In this document: one piece after another, positions 1-9,207 of the stretch
How positions within the stretch are numbered: the stretch's first letter is position 1
Layout of the letters: each line of letters opens with the position of its first letter
Source: Terriglobia bacterium
GTDB lineage: Bacteria > Acidobacteriota > Terriglobia > Terriglobales > Acidobacteriaceae
Reading direction: 5' to 3'
Assembly (NCBI GenBank): GCA_020073385.1
Contig: JAIQFH010000046.1
Location: 1 to 63,498, forward strand
DNA: 63,498 bases
Position numbers and translations under genes: made by a program
The notes under the pieces: generated by a model
Seen by the model: only the letters and a program-made list of their open reading frames with translations
Told to the model about the DNA's origin: nothing
The model's database searches: none

Positions 1-42
1 CGGACTGGTTCTTCCGACTTCCTGGTGGCGGGCGACGCGTGA
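1..42 (+). CDS. C-terminal end of an upstream gene (partial)
   Basis: The first frame is open from the window edge and ends with TGA at 40-42, giving a 13-residue tail ending LVAGDA. It stops 18 bp before the next start. This could be the end of a real gene or chance; nothing identifies a family. Confidence 0.25.
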   Translation, partial: RTGSSDFLVAGDA

Positions 43-60
43 AAGATGTCGAGGTGAACT

Positions 61-348
61 GTGGTCGGAAGCTGTGCAAACCCGGAGTGTGGCATTCCCT
101 TCCGCTATTACCGTGACGGGAAACTGTTTAGGTTCGCACTGAGTGCTCCTTCAACGGCGCTCAGGGTCCGACCAGAGGCGGCGACCTGTCGCCGAATCGA
201 AGACTTTTGGCTCTGTGGCGCTTGTGCCTCGAAGATGACACTCATCTCGGAAGACGGAGTGGGTGTGAGGACGCGACCGTTGCTCCGTGCCACTGCGTCA
301 TTGACCGTATCTGTCGAGGAATTCTTAGTACGCCAGGCAGAAGCCTGA
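61..348 (+). CDS. Small zinc-ribbon-like protein
   Basis: The 95-residue protein starts at GTG 61, with GAGGTG at 51-56 as ribosome binding site. Cysteines at 5, 10, 43, 52 and 55 form a C-x4-C ... C-x2-C pattern typical of a structural zinc ribbon. I see no signal peptide or membrane segment, so it is probably cytosolic. It leads a co-directional set (small membrane protein, Rnk-like factor, P-type ATPase). The function is unknown; the cysteine spacing is the only firm evidence that it is real, supported by the good start site. Confidence 0.6.
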   Translation: MVGSCANPECGIPFRYYRDGKLFRFALSAPSTALRVRPEAATCRRIEDFWLCGACASKMTLISEDGVGVRTRPLLRATASLTVSVEEFLVRQAEA

Positions 349-375
349 GAACGACCAACACAAGGAGGTGTTGTC

Positions 376-573
376 ATGGAACCGGCAACCATATTGGTAT
401 TGGTTCTGTGTGCGGGCGGTGTAGCTCTTCTAATATGGTTCGAAATCAACTCTCGCCGAAACGAAGCCAGCAAGAAGCAAATGTCGACCCTTGCCCAACC
501 GGAACTGGGCCCCTTGAAAAAGGAAGCCCAAAGCAAGGTTGAATCTGAGATTGACAAAACGAAGGCCGCATAG
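376..573 (+). CDS. Small single-pass membrane protein
   Basis: The 65-residue protein has a strong AAGGAGGTG-type ribosome binding site about 5 bp upstream of ATG 376. Residues about 4-22 are a hydrophobic membrane segment (rich in L, V, A, I). The rest is a charged tail rich in K, E, S and Q that should be helical. It sits 27 bp after the zinc-ribbon gene and 35 bp before the Rnk-like gene, so it is probably co-transcribed. I do not recognise a family. The ribosome binding site and membrane anchor make it a convincing small gene. Confidence 0.6.
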   Translation: MEPATILVLVLCAGGVALLIWFEINSRRNEASKKQMSTLAQPELGPLKKEAQSKVESEIDKTKAA

Positions 574-608
574 CCGCCCCTGACGGCGGCGAACGGAAGG
601 AGTTCGTC

Positions 609-1085
609 ATGAAAAGTCACTCCATTGTCGTCTCGGATGCTGATATGGACAGGCTCAGCCGTTTGGTGATGGCCCTGAAGCACTTTCTCTTTCAAGATCA
701 ACTACAGGTCGAATCGCTGAACCGAACCATAGAGAGCGCAGAAGTCGCCTCTTCGGAGCATATTCCGAGAGACATCATCAGGATGAACTCCCGTATCCAT
801 GTTCTGGATCTCGACACCGGGAAAAAAGAGCTGTACACGCTGGTTTTTCCTGAACACGCAGACATATCTACAAGTCTTATTTCCGTCCTCGCACCGGTGG
901 GGATCGCTCTACTCGGGCGGAGACAGGGAGACATCATCGAAGCAAGAGTCCCTGGAGGGATCAGGCGGTTACGAGTCGAGCGCGTGCTGCACAGAGCAGG
1001 TGGGAAACGAGTCCGGCCACATCAAGCAGAAAAAGAAGAGCCCTCTTTAGCCCGGAACATTCAAACGGCTGGTTCGGCTGCGTAA
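609..1085 (+). CDS. rnk: Rnk/GreA-GreB-family regulator
   Basis: The 158-residue protein carries the GreA/GreB C-terminal domain at about residues 55-130, including an ISVLAPVG stretch and a GRRQGDIIEARVPGG stretch, which are hallmarks of that domain. Members of the Rnk subgroup lack the long coiled coil of GreA, have only a short helical N-terminus, bind RNA polymerase near the secondary channel and were first named as regulators of nucleoside diphosphate kinase. The N-terminal 45 residues here fit that plan. The ribosome binding site GGAAGGAG lies 5-10 bp before ATG 609. The tail after residue 130 is lysine- and glutamate-rich and probably disordered. The neighbours suggest a stress role. 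Confidence 0.75.
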   Translation: MKSHSIVVSDADMDRLSRLVMALKHFLFQDQLQVESLNRTIESAEVASSEHIPRDIIRMNSRIHVLDLDTGKKELYTLVFPEHADISTSLISVLAPVGIALLGRRQGDIIEARVPGGIRRLRVERVLHRAGGKRVRPHQAEKEEPSLARNIQTAGSAA

Positions 1086-1126
1086 CTCTATTCGCAATAT
1101 CTCGTAAAATTCTATAGCTTACGTGC

Positions 1127-3685
1127 ATGCTTCCGGACATTGATCCGAGCGCTGTTGGTGGCCTTTCAGACCAGGAGGCTGCCGTTCGACTGCGGTCGGA
1201 AGGCTGGAATGAGCTCCCCTCCGCGAAACCCCGTGGCTTCCTTGCCCTTGTCTGGGAAGTGGTCCGGGAACCTATGCTGCTGCTCCTGGTAGGAGCGGGC
1301 GGAATTTATCTCGTCCTCGGTGAGCTAAGGGACTCCGCCGTCTTGCTGGTCTCCATCTTTGTGGTCCTCGGGATCAGTCTGTACCAGCAACGTAAAACGG
1401 AACGTGCGCTCGAAGCTCTCCGTGATCTCTCCAGTCCCCGAGCCCTTGTGATTCGCAATGGCAAAGAAAAACGGATCGCAGGACGCGAAGTGGTCCGCGG
1501 TGACAAGGTTGTGCTCCAAGAGGGAGACCGCGTACCCGCCGATGCGCTGGTACTTTCGGTTGTCAGCCTATCGATCGACGAATCCCTTCTGACCGGCGAG
1601 TCGGTCCCGGTGCGCAAATCCCCGGGAACCGCGAGCACGAGGATCAGCCGTCCCGGCGGCGACGACACGAGTTCTGTCTTTTCAGGAACGATGGTCGTCC
1701 AAGGACATGGTGTTGCCGAAGTAATGGCCACTGGCATCCGGACCGAACTCGGAAAGATCGGCAAAGCCCTGGTGACTCTCCAACCTGAACAGAGCAAACT
1801 GAAACAAGAAATCAGCCGCGTCGTCAAAATCATGGCGAGTGTCGGAATTTCTGTTTGCGCACTGGTGGCCGTGGTGTATGGCCTTACGCGCGGGAACTGG
1901 CTGAGCGGACTCCTGGTGGGTATTACCATGGCGATGTCACTCCTGCCCGAGGAGTTCCCCGTAGTGCTGACGGTATTTCTGGCACTGGGAGCATGGCGAA
2001 TTTCGCGCAAGAACGTTCTCACCCGCGCACCAACCGCGATTGAAGCTCTCGGGTCGGCCACCGTCCTCTGCGTGGACAAGACCGGCACTCTCACCCAGAA
2101 CCTGATGGCAGTCCACAGGCTGTTTGCGCGCGGTGAATCGTATGCTGTGGATGACACGACGCCTAATGAGTTCCCAGATCTCTTTCACGAACTGGTGGAA
2201 TTCGGCATCCTGGCCAGTCAGCGCAAGCCTTTCGATCCGATGGATATTGCCTTCAAGCAACTGGGAGAGCGCTGCCTTTTCGACACCGAACACCTGCACC
2301 GTGACTGGGAACTACTCCGCGAATACCCGTTGTCGCCAAGGCTGTTGGCAGTGTCACGGGTCTGGCGGACACCGGGCAACTCCGCTAACGTTGTGGCTGC
2401 TAAAGGTGCGCCCACGGCAATCGCGGAGCTTTGCCGCCTGTCCACCGCAGAAGTGGAACAGGTCCGGGACCACGCGGAGGCTATGGCAAACGAGGGTCTG
2501 CGCATTTTGGCAGTGGCTCGAGCTGAGTTTCGTAGTGACGTACTGCCAGAGGATCCCCGTGCATACCAATTTCGTCTTCTCGGTCTGGTTGGGCTAGCGG
2601 ATCCCATCCGGCCAGAAGTGCCGGCAGCGATCCAAGAGTGTCATACGGCCGGTATACGGGTTGTGATGATCACCGGCGACTTTGCCGGAACCGCACAGAG
2701 CATCGCCCGGCAGGCCGGGTTGAATGAAGGTGAGCGGGTGGTAACCGGCCCCGAGTTGGAGAAGTTGAGCGATGCCGAACTCGAGTCTATCGTAAAGACG
2801 GTGAACGTCTTCGCCCGTGTAGTACCGGAACAGAAACTCCGCCTCGTGGAAGCGCTGAAGGCTAACGGCGAGACCGTGGCCATGACCGGCGACGGTGTCA
2901 ATGACGCCCCGGCTCTGAAGTCGGCTCACATTGGCATCGCCATGGGAGGACGGGGAACGGACGTGGCTCGCGAGGCGGCTCAGCTTGTCCTGCTGGATGA
3001 CGCCTTCTCCTCTATTGTTGCGGCCATTCGCCTCGGTCGCCGGATCTTCGACAACCTCAAGAAGGCCATGTCTTACGTGTTGGCCATCCATGTGCCGATT
3101 GCTGGGCTGGCGCTCATTCCCGTTCTTTTGAAATGGCCTCTGGTGCTGCTCCCGGTACACGTCGTCTTCCTCGAGCTAATCATCGATCCTGCGTGCTCAA
3201 TCGCATTTGAAGCCGAACCGGAGGAGGCGAACGTTATGAATCGTCCGCCTCGCGATCCGCAGCAACCATTGTTCGATCACCGCACTCTGCTTTTGAGTTT
3301 GCTACAGGGTGCCAGCGTCCTGGCCATTACACTAGCGGTCTTTGCCATCGCGCACTTGCGAGGCGAGCCCGAGACCAACACGCGTGCCCTGACTTTCACT
3401 ACCTTTATTGTTGCGAACCTCGCTCTAATCCTCGCGAATCGCTCGTGGACACGGCTTATCGTGGCAACTCTGCGTTCTCCTAACCCGGCTCTTTGGTGGG
3501 TAATTAGTGGAGCTCTCGCAGTGCTGGCCCTCGTGCTCTACGTGCCCTTCGCGCGCGATCTGTTCCGCTTCTCCAGGCTTCACAAGATGGACCTTGTCAT
3601 CTGTTCGATCGCTGGGGCATTCAGCGTACTGTGGTTTGAAGCGCTAAAGATATTCGGGCGCCGTCGTGTCGTCCATGGCGCTTGA
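1127..3685 (+). CDS. P-type cation-transporting ATPase (P2-like)
   Basis: The 852-residue membrane pump has all core motifs: TGES in the actuator domain (from residue 156), the phosphorylation site DKTGTLT (Asp317) and the hinge MTGDGVNDAPALK (from 586). There is an N-terminal cation-ATPase domain, four early membrane segments and about six after residue 640. The TM4 ion-site motif reads PEEFP (from residue 274) instead of the PEGLP of calcium pumps or CPx of heavy-metal pumps, so the ion cannot be assigned with confidence. No N-terminal metal-binding domain is present. The last membrane half has FLELIIDPACS and an acidic AEPEE stretch. Overall it resembles P2 pumps of the Ca/Mg/Mn type. It lies 41 bp after the Rnk-like gene. 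ATG 1127 has no strong ribosome binding site. Confidence 0.88.
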   Translation: MLPDIDPSAVGGLSDQEAAVRLRSEGWNELPSAKPRGFLALVWEVVREPMLLLLVGAGGIYLVLGELRDSAVLLVSIFVVLGISLYQQRKTERALEALRDLSSPRALVIRNGKEKRIAGREVVRGDKVVLQEGDRVPADALVLSVVSLSIDESLLTGESVPVRKSPGTASTRISRPGGDDTSSVFSGTMVVQGHGVAEVMATGIRTELGKIGKALVTLQPEQSKLKQEISRVVKIMASVGISVCALVAVVYGLTRGNWLSGLLVGITMAMSLLPEEFPVVLTVFLALGAWRISRKNVLTRAPTAIEALGSATVLCVDKTGTLTQNLMAVHRLFARGESYAVDDTTPNEFPDLFHELVEFGILASQRKPFDPMDIAFKQLGERCLFDTEHLHRDWELLREYPLSPRLLAVSRVWRTPGNSANVVAAKGAPTAIAELCRLSTAEVEQVRDHAEAMANEGLRILAVARAEFRSDVLPEDPRAYQFRLLGLVGLADPIRPEVPAAIQECHTAGIRVVMITGDFAGTAQSIARQAGLNEGERVVTGPELEKLSDAELESIVKTVNVFARVVPEQKLRLVEALKANGETVAMTGDGVNDAPALKSAHIGIAMGGRGTDVAREAAQLVLLDDAFSSIVAAIRLGRRIFDNLKKAMSYVLAIHVPIAGLALIPVLLKWPLVLLPVHVVFLELIIDPACSIAFEAEPEEANVMNRPPRDPQQPLFDHRTLLLSLLQGASVLAITLAVFAIAHLRGEPETNTRALTFTTFIVANLALILANRSWTRLIVATLRSPNPALWWVISGALAVLALVLYVPFARDLFRFSRLHKMDLVICSIAGAFSVLWFEALKIFGRRRVVHGA

Positions 3686-3751
3686 GAGTTCTCGGACGCA
3701 GACTGTTCGGAAGGTTTGCCACCCCGGAGCATTCGGGCTTATTGGTGCAGG

Positions 3752-4813
3752 TTATCCATCCGTCGGGTGACCTAGGTTCGCTTCCTGCAACATCTCAAGC
3801 ACTACGAGCGTGACGGAAAGAACGACGGGGCCGATGAAAAGCCCCATAACACCGAACGCTTTCACGCCGCCCAGCAAAGCGAAGAAGACCAGCAGCGTGT
3901 GCATCTTGGCGCGTTGGCCGATCACGTACGGCCGGACCAGGCTGTCGACTTGCCCGACGACCCCGGCTCCCCAGCCCAACAAGATCAGCCCCTTCCACCA
4001 GTGCCCGCCGGCAACCAGGATCATCACCGCCGGCGCCCACACGGCCGCCGAACCAATGATTGGGATCAATGAGAACAGGGCCGTGACTACTCCCCAGAGT
4101 ACGGGGGAAGGTAAACCGAGTACCAGGAAGGCAATGCTGACAAGAGTTCCCTGGGCTACGCCCACGGCGAGGCAGCCGTAAACATTGGCAATGATCGAGT
4201 CGCTGATTCCGGTGAAGAGGCGTTCCACTTGACCGGACTTGAGGGGAAGGACTGCTATGGCGCGCTGCTTCATCGCTCCGCCTTCACGAAAAAGGAAGAA
4301 CAACGTGAAGAATGCGACCACGGCCTCGACCAGGAACGAAATGATGTTGCTGACGACCTGTGCCCCCCAGGAGAGCAAAAAGCGGCTGATCTGTTCGAGC
4401 CAACGCAATAGTGCTCCGCGCACATCAAGCGTGGAGACGTTAATGTATTGCCCGACCCAGCTGAGAAAACGTTCCATCGCATGCATCAAGTACGGGTTCC
4501 AGCCCCCTTGTTCAGCGCTCCGCTCGTTCAGCGACAGGTACAGGGCCCTCATCTCCTGACTCACGACAACTCCCAGTCCTACTGCGGGAACAATCACAAC
4601 GACCAGGACCAGAATTGTAGAAACCAGAGCCGCTGCGTTGCTGCCTCGGATGCGCGCCCGGATGCGCACGTGGACAGGATGAAAAACAATCGCGATCATC
4701 ACCGCCAAGAACACGGGACTGAGAAAGGGTCTGGCGATGATGTAGCAGAAGTAGAACGCGATCGCCGCCAGAGCCAGCAAGAAATAGGTCGAGGCTGCCT
4801 GCTTCCTTTCCAT
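3752..4813 (-). CDS. AI-2E family transporter (PerM/YdiK-type permease)
   Basis: This integral membrane protein of about 353 residues belongs to the AI-2E/UPF0118 family. It has two N-terminal membrane helices, a soluble or amphipathic central stretch, and a C-terminal cluster of helices containing GLPSPVLWGVVTAL, LIPIIGSAAVW and the family's ending GVMGLFIGPVVLS. Family members are linked to quorum-signal export or Na+/H+ antiport, so the substrate is not predictable. The frame stays open to a TTG at 4960, overlapping the upstream gene. I prefer ATG 4813 (MERKQ...) because the membrane domain starts right after it and a GGGAGAAGG stretch lies about 14 bp upstream, which is somewhat far. It follows the next gene on the same strand. 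Confidence 0.82.
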   Translation of the reverse strand: MERKQAASTYFLLALAAIAFYFCYIIARPFLSPVFLAVMIAIVFHPVHVRIRARIRGSNAAALVSTILVLVVVIVPAVGLGVVVSQEMRALYLSLNERSAEQGGWNPYLMHAMERFLSWVGQYINVSTLDVRGALLRWLEQISRFLLSWGAQVVSNIISFLVEAVVAFFTLFFLFREGGAMKQRAIAVLPLKSGQVERLFTGISDSIIANVYGCLAVGVAQGTLVSIAFLVLGLPSPVLWGVVTALFSLIPIIGSAAVWAPAVMILVAGGHWWKGLILLGWGAGVVGQVDSLVRPYVIGQRAKMHTLLVFFALLGGVKAFGVMGLFIGPVVLSVTLVVLEMLQEANLGHPTDG

Positions 4814-4916
4814 TGATGTGCTTCTGCCTTCTCCCGGAGCAACCGGCGGTTCCAATGTGTTGTCTGGCACGTTTTTCACCGTGACTGGCGATTTCACACT
4901 CAGGACTCGAATATGT

Positions 4917-6011
4917 TTAGCGACCGCCCTTACTCCGCGCCGGTTCAATGGGACGCTCAAGGTTCTGCTTAATGCTATTCAACGCGCGCTCCAATGACGA
5001 GCGAGTCTTGCTGACAGCGATTTTGCGTATCAAACCACCCTTCAGGCCCGTAAGGCCCGCCTGCCGCGATGCCTTCACAGTGATGAGATAAAATCCGTCC
5101 TCTTCTGAAGCGTTGGAGCGCGGAACGCAAAATGACAGGTCAAGCGCAGTTTGAAAATAGTGCGAGGCGTACAGTTGCTTAATCGCGAGCACATAGACCC
5201 GGTGGTCCAGGCCGGGAGCACGATAGACCATGCCATGATTGAGTCGTATCGTCGGTTTTAGACCAAAATTCACTTTTTCCCAATAAAGAAAGTCGTGTGT
5301 TCCGTCCGGCTTCGAATTTGGGTACTCCAACAGGTATCGATTCAGGTCGGGGAGATACTGGGGAAACAATTCAACGCGACTCAGAAGGGATCTGAACTGC
5401 TCCGCGACCGGCAATGGATCTCGCTTGTCCCGGTAGGTTCCAAGCGCCCGATCGCCGCTGTGCTGGTAATCCTCTAGGAGCCGCATAATCCTCCGCTTGG
5501 CGAGGTTGTTCACCTGTTCGACGACGTCGGGCGAACTCCAGTCGATCGAAGCCCGGGCGGCTTCCATGGACTCCTCGGGAAGCTGTAAGTCGCAGTTGCC
5601 GGGCCTACAGTTCTTAAGATCCTCAATATCGTCGTTGTCAAGCGAGAGTCCGGCCAAGTCTCCAATGGTTGGAGACTTGCTGAACTCGCCTGCACCCAGG
5701 TACCCGGACAATTTACTCAATCGCGCAATGTCGCGCATCAACTGAAGGTACGCGACGGGCTTCGCATGGACGTACACGGCTCCGAATACAAAGATGTCAG
5801 ATGGGTTAGGAGATGGAAGGATCTTTGCCACCGCCTGGCCGTTTCGGATGTCGGCAATCTGACTGGGCGAGAGGTGCATTTGCACGCGAAGAAACTCCTC
5901 GGGCCCAGGAGTGCCACCGAGGCAGAAAAGCGTAGCTCCCAGAATCAGCGCAATCGAGTTGAGGAATGTTAGCAATCGAGTCCTGTCCTGTTGCGGCTTG
6001 TCGAGTGCCAC
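4917..6011 (-). CDS. Conserved hypothetical secreted or anchored protein
   Basis: The 364-residue protein starts at GTG 6011. Residues about 15-35 form a hydrophobic segment (NSIALILGATLFCLGG), either an uncleaved anchor or a signal peptide, so the bulk is periplasmic. The body has no motif I recognise. It contains the pair CRPGNC (two cysteines five residues apart, possibly a disulfide) near residue 140 and a basic tail. Part of it (YWEKVNFGLKPTIRLNHGMV) suggests an outer-membrane-related or enzyme-like beta-rich fold, but this is not enough to assign a function. It lies between the tandem Usp and the AI-2E-type permease on the minus strand and could be co-transcribed with either. Confidence 0.65.
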   Translation of the reverse strand: MALDKPQQDRTRLLTFLNSIALILGATLFCLGGTPGPEEFLRVQMHLSPSQIADIRNGQAVAKILPSPNPSDIFVFGAVYVHAKPVAYLQLMRDIARLSKLSGYLGAGEFSKSPTIGDLAGLSLDNDDIEDLKNCRPGNCDLQLPEESMEAARASIDWSSPDVVEQVNNLAKRRIMRLLEDYQHSGDRALGTYRDKRDPLPVAEQFRSLLSRVELFPQYLPDLNRYLLEYPNSKPDGTHDFLYWEKVNFGLKPTIRLNHGMVYRAPGLDHRVYVLAIKQLYASHYFQTALDLSFCVPRSNASEEDGFYLITVKASRQAGLTGLKGGLIRKIAVSKTRSSLERALNSIKQNLERPIEPARSKGGR

Positions 6012-6050
6012 CCACTCATCTGATAGTTTTGAAAATCGCCGGTCAGCATC

Positions 6051-6980
6051 TTAGTGGGCGGCAACAGGTTCCTCGCCCGCTCTGCTTCCGACCGACTCAG
6101 CCTTGGAGCCGCCGACGGTGAGCACCGGGCAATGTGCATGCGAGCCCACCTTGTGCGCGATGGAGCCAAAATGAGAAGCCAGACGTGCGACGGCACCGGC
6201 TCCGCGCGCTCCAATCACGATCAGGTCCACATGGAGATCGGCCGCAACTTTCAAAATCACACTTGCCGGTGATCCCATCTCGATCACAAGATCCGGCGCC
6301 ATGACGAGCTGGGGGTAAGGAGAAGCGATTTCACCCAATCTCACTCTTGCCATCTGCGAATCTAGGTAGGGCGACTCGGGAAGGGTGGGGATCACATGCA
6401 GCAGGGTGAGTTCTGCCCGAAACTTTTCGGCACAGGAAAAGGCATATGGCGCCGCCAGCAGCGAGTCTGCCGAGAAATCGGACGCATACAGGATCTTCTC
6501 CAAGTTAGTCACGGCTTCGTCCGGTGTTCTCGGGCCGACTGTCAACACGGGACAAGGCGATTCACGAATGGCTTCTTCTGCGACCGACCCAAGCAAAACT
6601 TTTCCCAACCCCGTACGCCCGGTCGTGCCGACGACCAACAGGCTCACCGAGTACTGCTCGATCCACCCGCGCAACACCGCCCAAATGTCGCCATTGTCGA
6701 ATAATGTCGTGGCGGGAATCCCTCCAACTGACTGGGACTGCACAATGTTGGACAAATTGGATTCGGCTTCTTGCCGAGCCAGTCGCAAACGTTCTACAGC
6801 CTGCGCATCGCCCAGCAGATAGGACTCTATGGGCACCACGTGAGCGACGTATAGCTTAGCTCCATATTGCTTGGCCATGCCGGTGGCATAAGGCAAGGCC
6901 CGCACGGAGGCTGCTGAAAAATCCGTGGCGAACAGAACGCTCTTGAGAAGAATCTGTCTGCTGGGGAGTGGCGTCTTCAT
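6051..6980 (-). CDS. Tandem universal stress protein (two Usp domains)
   Basis: This 309-residue cytosolic protein is two Usp domains in a row. Domain 1 begins SVLFATDFS and ends with the nucleotide-binding signature VVGTTGRTGLGKVLLGSVAE. Domain 2 begins KILYASDFS and has VIGARGAGAVARLASHFGS followed by CPVLTVGG. Both keep the G-x2-G-x(8-9)-G pattern of ATP-binding Usp proteins. The frame runs to 7034, but ATG 6980 directly precedes the first beta strand and has a G-rich sequence upstream. It is one of three tandem Usp genes in this window. Unlike the other two (15619 and 49348), it has no GTGAY-N4-ATCAC palindrome upstream. Confidence 0.88.
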   Translation of the reverse strand: MKTPLPSRQILLKSVLFATDFSAASVRALPYATGMAKQYGAKLYVAHVVPIESYLLGDAQAVERLRLARQEAESNLSNIVQSQSVGGIPATTLFDNGDIWAVLRGWIEQYSVSLLVVGTTGRTGLGKVLLGSVAEEAIRESPCPVLTVGPRTPDEAVTNLEKILYASDFSADSLLAAPYAFSCAEKFRAELTLLHVIPTLPESPYLDSQMARVRLGEIASPYPQLVMAPDLVIEMGSPASVILKVAADLHVDLIVIGARGAGAVARLASHFGSIAHKVGSHAHCPVLTVGGSKAESVGSRAGEEPVAAH

Positions 6981-7197
6981 GTGGCCCCCGAGTTTTCTGC
7001 CGCCTGCATAACTCCATGTGGACTGCGCGGCCACGCGGCCTGGGCAAAGAGGTCTCTACAGTACACCTTTTGTCGTGCCCAGGAATCCCTTTCGGGCTCG
7101 TTGCTCAAGCGACCCTCCGCTTAGAGTTCGCCCCCAATTCCAAAGTGTGTCCGAGGCCCGCGAGGAACAGAAGCGACTCCGTCTTGATCTGTGCCGC

Positions 7198-8394
7198 CTA
7201 TTCCTCCATTGTGCTGGTTCCGCGCTCGAGTGTATCCGTCGCTGCTTGTTCGTTCACGGCCGTGACTCGCTCCAGTATATTGCGTGCGTACGCTGCGACC
7301 GCTTCAACTCCCGCGGCGTATTGAAGATTGGGATTTCTTGGCCCTCCGTTATAAGCCCCTACTGCTTTGTCAACGTCTCCATTGAAGTGATCGAGAAGAT
7401 CCCGGAGGAGCAACCCCGCGTATGCGGTCAATACATGGGAGTTGGTCAAGTCCAGTTCCAATGTTGGCGGTGGCCGGAGCCGTTCCGGCAATTGAGAATA
7501 GTCGCGTTTGTCTGACAGATATGAGGCGTGGGCATAGCGCAGCGTTTCGCGGGTAATCTGCCACACTCCGATCGAGTAGTTGCTGACTAAGACTCTCCCC
7601 CGACGGCGCTTCAGGATGATGTCGTCCTTGGCCGCTTTTTTCTTCCAGACCGCATGTTTGAGATCACCCCGGATGCTTAAATAATTGTTCTCCATCGCGC
7701 CGATGCCGAGAAACACGTCGAGAGGCAGATCATAAAACTCTGCCACCGCGACAATGTCAGCCGCCAGTTCCGTCGCCTGCACGTGGCTCAGGCTCGTCGG
7801 TCGCGATTCATCCCTGCCACGCACGCGGGGGTCGGTCCGCGACTTGAAAACCAGGAAATGGACCATAGGGCGTAATAGCTGCTTTCGAGGCAATAGCTTG
7901 AATTCCTTCTCGACAGGTCTTTTGTAGGTTGCAATAAACAGGTTCGTCTGTTCCCGCTTGCGCTCAGTGACTCGCTTGGTTGAGAACCCAAGCTCGAAGC
8001 CCTCAATAAAAGCCTTGGCTTCGAGTTGCGCTAGAAATGGAATCGCAACCAGAGCATCGTTCGGAACGACGACTTCAATTCGGTAGAACGGAGCCCCTTC
8101 CTTTTCCGATACCGTCAGCAATACTTGTGATCCTTCGACGCCTGGACGGCTCCGCAGATAGTCGAACCAGAGGTAAGCGGAAAGCTCATCGTCGAACCTT
8201 CCCACCTCTGCGAGCAGAGTCTCAGTTGGAAAGGGCACGATCATGATGTCGTGATCAAAGTAAACAGAAGGGTAGGGGGCGGTGCCTAACCATATCTTCC
8301 GCGGCCAGGTACGGAACGTAATCCAGCCCGACGCCCAGAGGGCCGCACCCAAACAAACTGCTGTCAGGATTCGGAGGATTCGAGTGCCAGACAC
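7198..8394 (-). CDS. Lytic transglycosylase (SLT-like), membrane-anchored
   Basis: The 398-residue envelope protein has a hydrophobic signal or anchor at about residues 8-26. Its C-terminal half is a lysozyme-like transglycosylase domain: GIGAMENNY with catalytic Glu235, a middle motif SIGVWQITRETL (from about 274), and GAYNGGPRNPNLQYA (from 346), matching the GAYNAG motif of the SLT family. The enzyme would cleave peptidoglycan glycan strands in the periplasm to give 1,6-anhydromuramyl ends. The N-terminal 200 residues are unassigned. The gene stands alone on the minus strand, divergent from the decayed methyltransferase. Confidence 0.82.
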   Translation of the reverse strand: MSGTRILRILTAVCLGAALWASGWITFRTWPRKIWLGTAPYPSVYFDHDIMIVPFPTETLLAEVGRFDDELSAYLWFDYLRSRPGVEGSQVLLTVSEKEGAPFYRIEVVVPNDALVAIPFLAQLEAKAFIEGFELGFSTKRVTERKREQTNLFIATYKRPVEKEFKLLPRKQLLRPMVHFLVFKSRTDPRVRGRDESRPTSLSHVQATELAADIVAVAEFYDLPLDVFLGIGAMENNYLSIRGDLKHAVWKKKAAKDDIILKRRRGRVLVSNYSIGVWQITRETLRYAHASYLSDKRDYSQLPERLRPPPTLELDLTNSHVLTAYAGLLLRDLLDHFNGDVDKAVGAYNGGPRNPNLQYAAGVEAVAAYARNILERVTAVNEQAATDTLERGTSTMEE

Positions 8395-8466
8395 TTCTGC
8401 CTCTGACTACCGTATAGCAGATGCCACGAACAGATGCAGTGCGCCGAAAGCGGCTCATCAGGGCTC

Positions 8467-8939
8467 ATGAAAGGGAAAAGAGCGCGACCGAATCCGAAAC
8501 CTATCGAAGACATTCGGCGGCGCATCGTTCCGTTGGCGCAAGGGATTGTCCTTGAGATCGGCGTGGGTCCCGGCGTGAATTTCGTTCATTACGATCCCGC
8601 AAAGGTTAACAAGGTCTATGCCCTCGAACCCAATTCAGGGATGCTGCGGTGCGCCGAAGAGCAACGACGTAGAGAGCGAGTTCTCAAACCAGGCGGTAAG
8701 CTCATCTTCTATGAGCATGGCCGGTCGCCGGACCCTCCAGTGCGTCGCTGGCAAAAGCGATCGGAACCGCTTTTTCACTGGGCTTTCGAAGGTGCCACGT
8801 GACCCGCGACATTCCGTTTCTGATCGGCAAGGGTTACTTCAACATCGAACAAGATCGACGCAGGATACCTCTCTCCTTTTCCGAAGTCGGGCGTCGCATA
8901 GTTGGTGGGGAGTGGCGGTTTCCGGAGCTGTCAAAGTAA
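8467..8939 (+). pseudogene. Decayed class I SAM-dependent methyltransferase
   Basis: From ATG 8467 the frame gives a methyltransferase N-terminus with the SAM motif LEIGVGPGVNFVHYD, then jumps directly from CAEEQRR to RERVLKPGGKLIFYEHGRSPD, so the central part of the domain is missing (internal deletion near 8665). This frame stops at 8802. The expected continuation, CHVTRDIPFLI...GYFNIEQ, is in another frame from about 8790 and ends at 8939. A further expected segment (SWWGVAVSGAVK) appears in a third frame near 8900. At least two frameshifts plus a deletion indicate a dead gene. It borders the first copy of the island repeat. Confidence 0.75.
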
Positions 8940-8950
8940 GGCACGTTGTT

Positions 8951-9045
8951 TCTGGGTCCGATATGGGGTCCAATGAGCAGGATCAAAGAATTCCTTAGAG
9001 GATCAAGAACGGGCTGTCAGTACCGTTGAAATCCAATAAGTTGCA
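8951..9045 (+). repeat. Island direct repeat, copy 1
   Basis: This 95-bp segment matches 12406-12500 and 30101-30194 in the same orientation. The last 46 bp (9000-9045, starting GGATCAAGAACGGG and ending AATAAGTTGCA) are identical in all three copies. The first half is about 75-80 percent similar between copies. Copies 1 and 2 stay similar beyond this point through the following tRNA-Asp gene. Confidence 0.85.
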
Positions 9046-9130
9046 CGCCGTTGCTGCCCTGTCACGGCACGGCCACATGGTACGGCAGGGAAGGAACGGG
9101 CATCGGAAGGAATCAGAGGACATAGTATGC

Positions 9131-9207
9131 GGGGGCGTAGTTCAGCTGGTTAGAACGCCTGCCTGTCACGCAGGAGGCCGCGGGTTCGAGTCCCGTCGCT
9201 CCCGCCA
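9131..9207 (+). tRNA. tRNA-Asp (GTC), copy 1
   Basis: The sequence folds as a full cloverleaf: acceptor GGGGGCG/CGCTCCC with one G-U pair, U8-A9, anticodon stem CCTGC/GCAGG, anticodon loop CTGTCAC with anticodon GTC, T arm GCGGG-TTCGAGT-CCCGT, discriminator G73 and an encoded CCA end. It reads aspartate codons. A second copy at 12586 differs by one base in the D loop (C here, T there). Confidence 0.95.
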
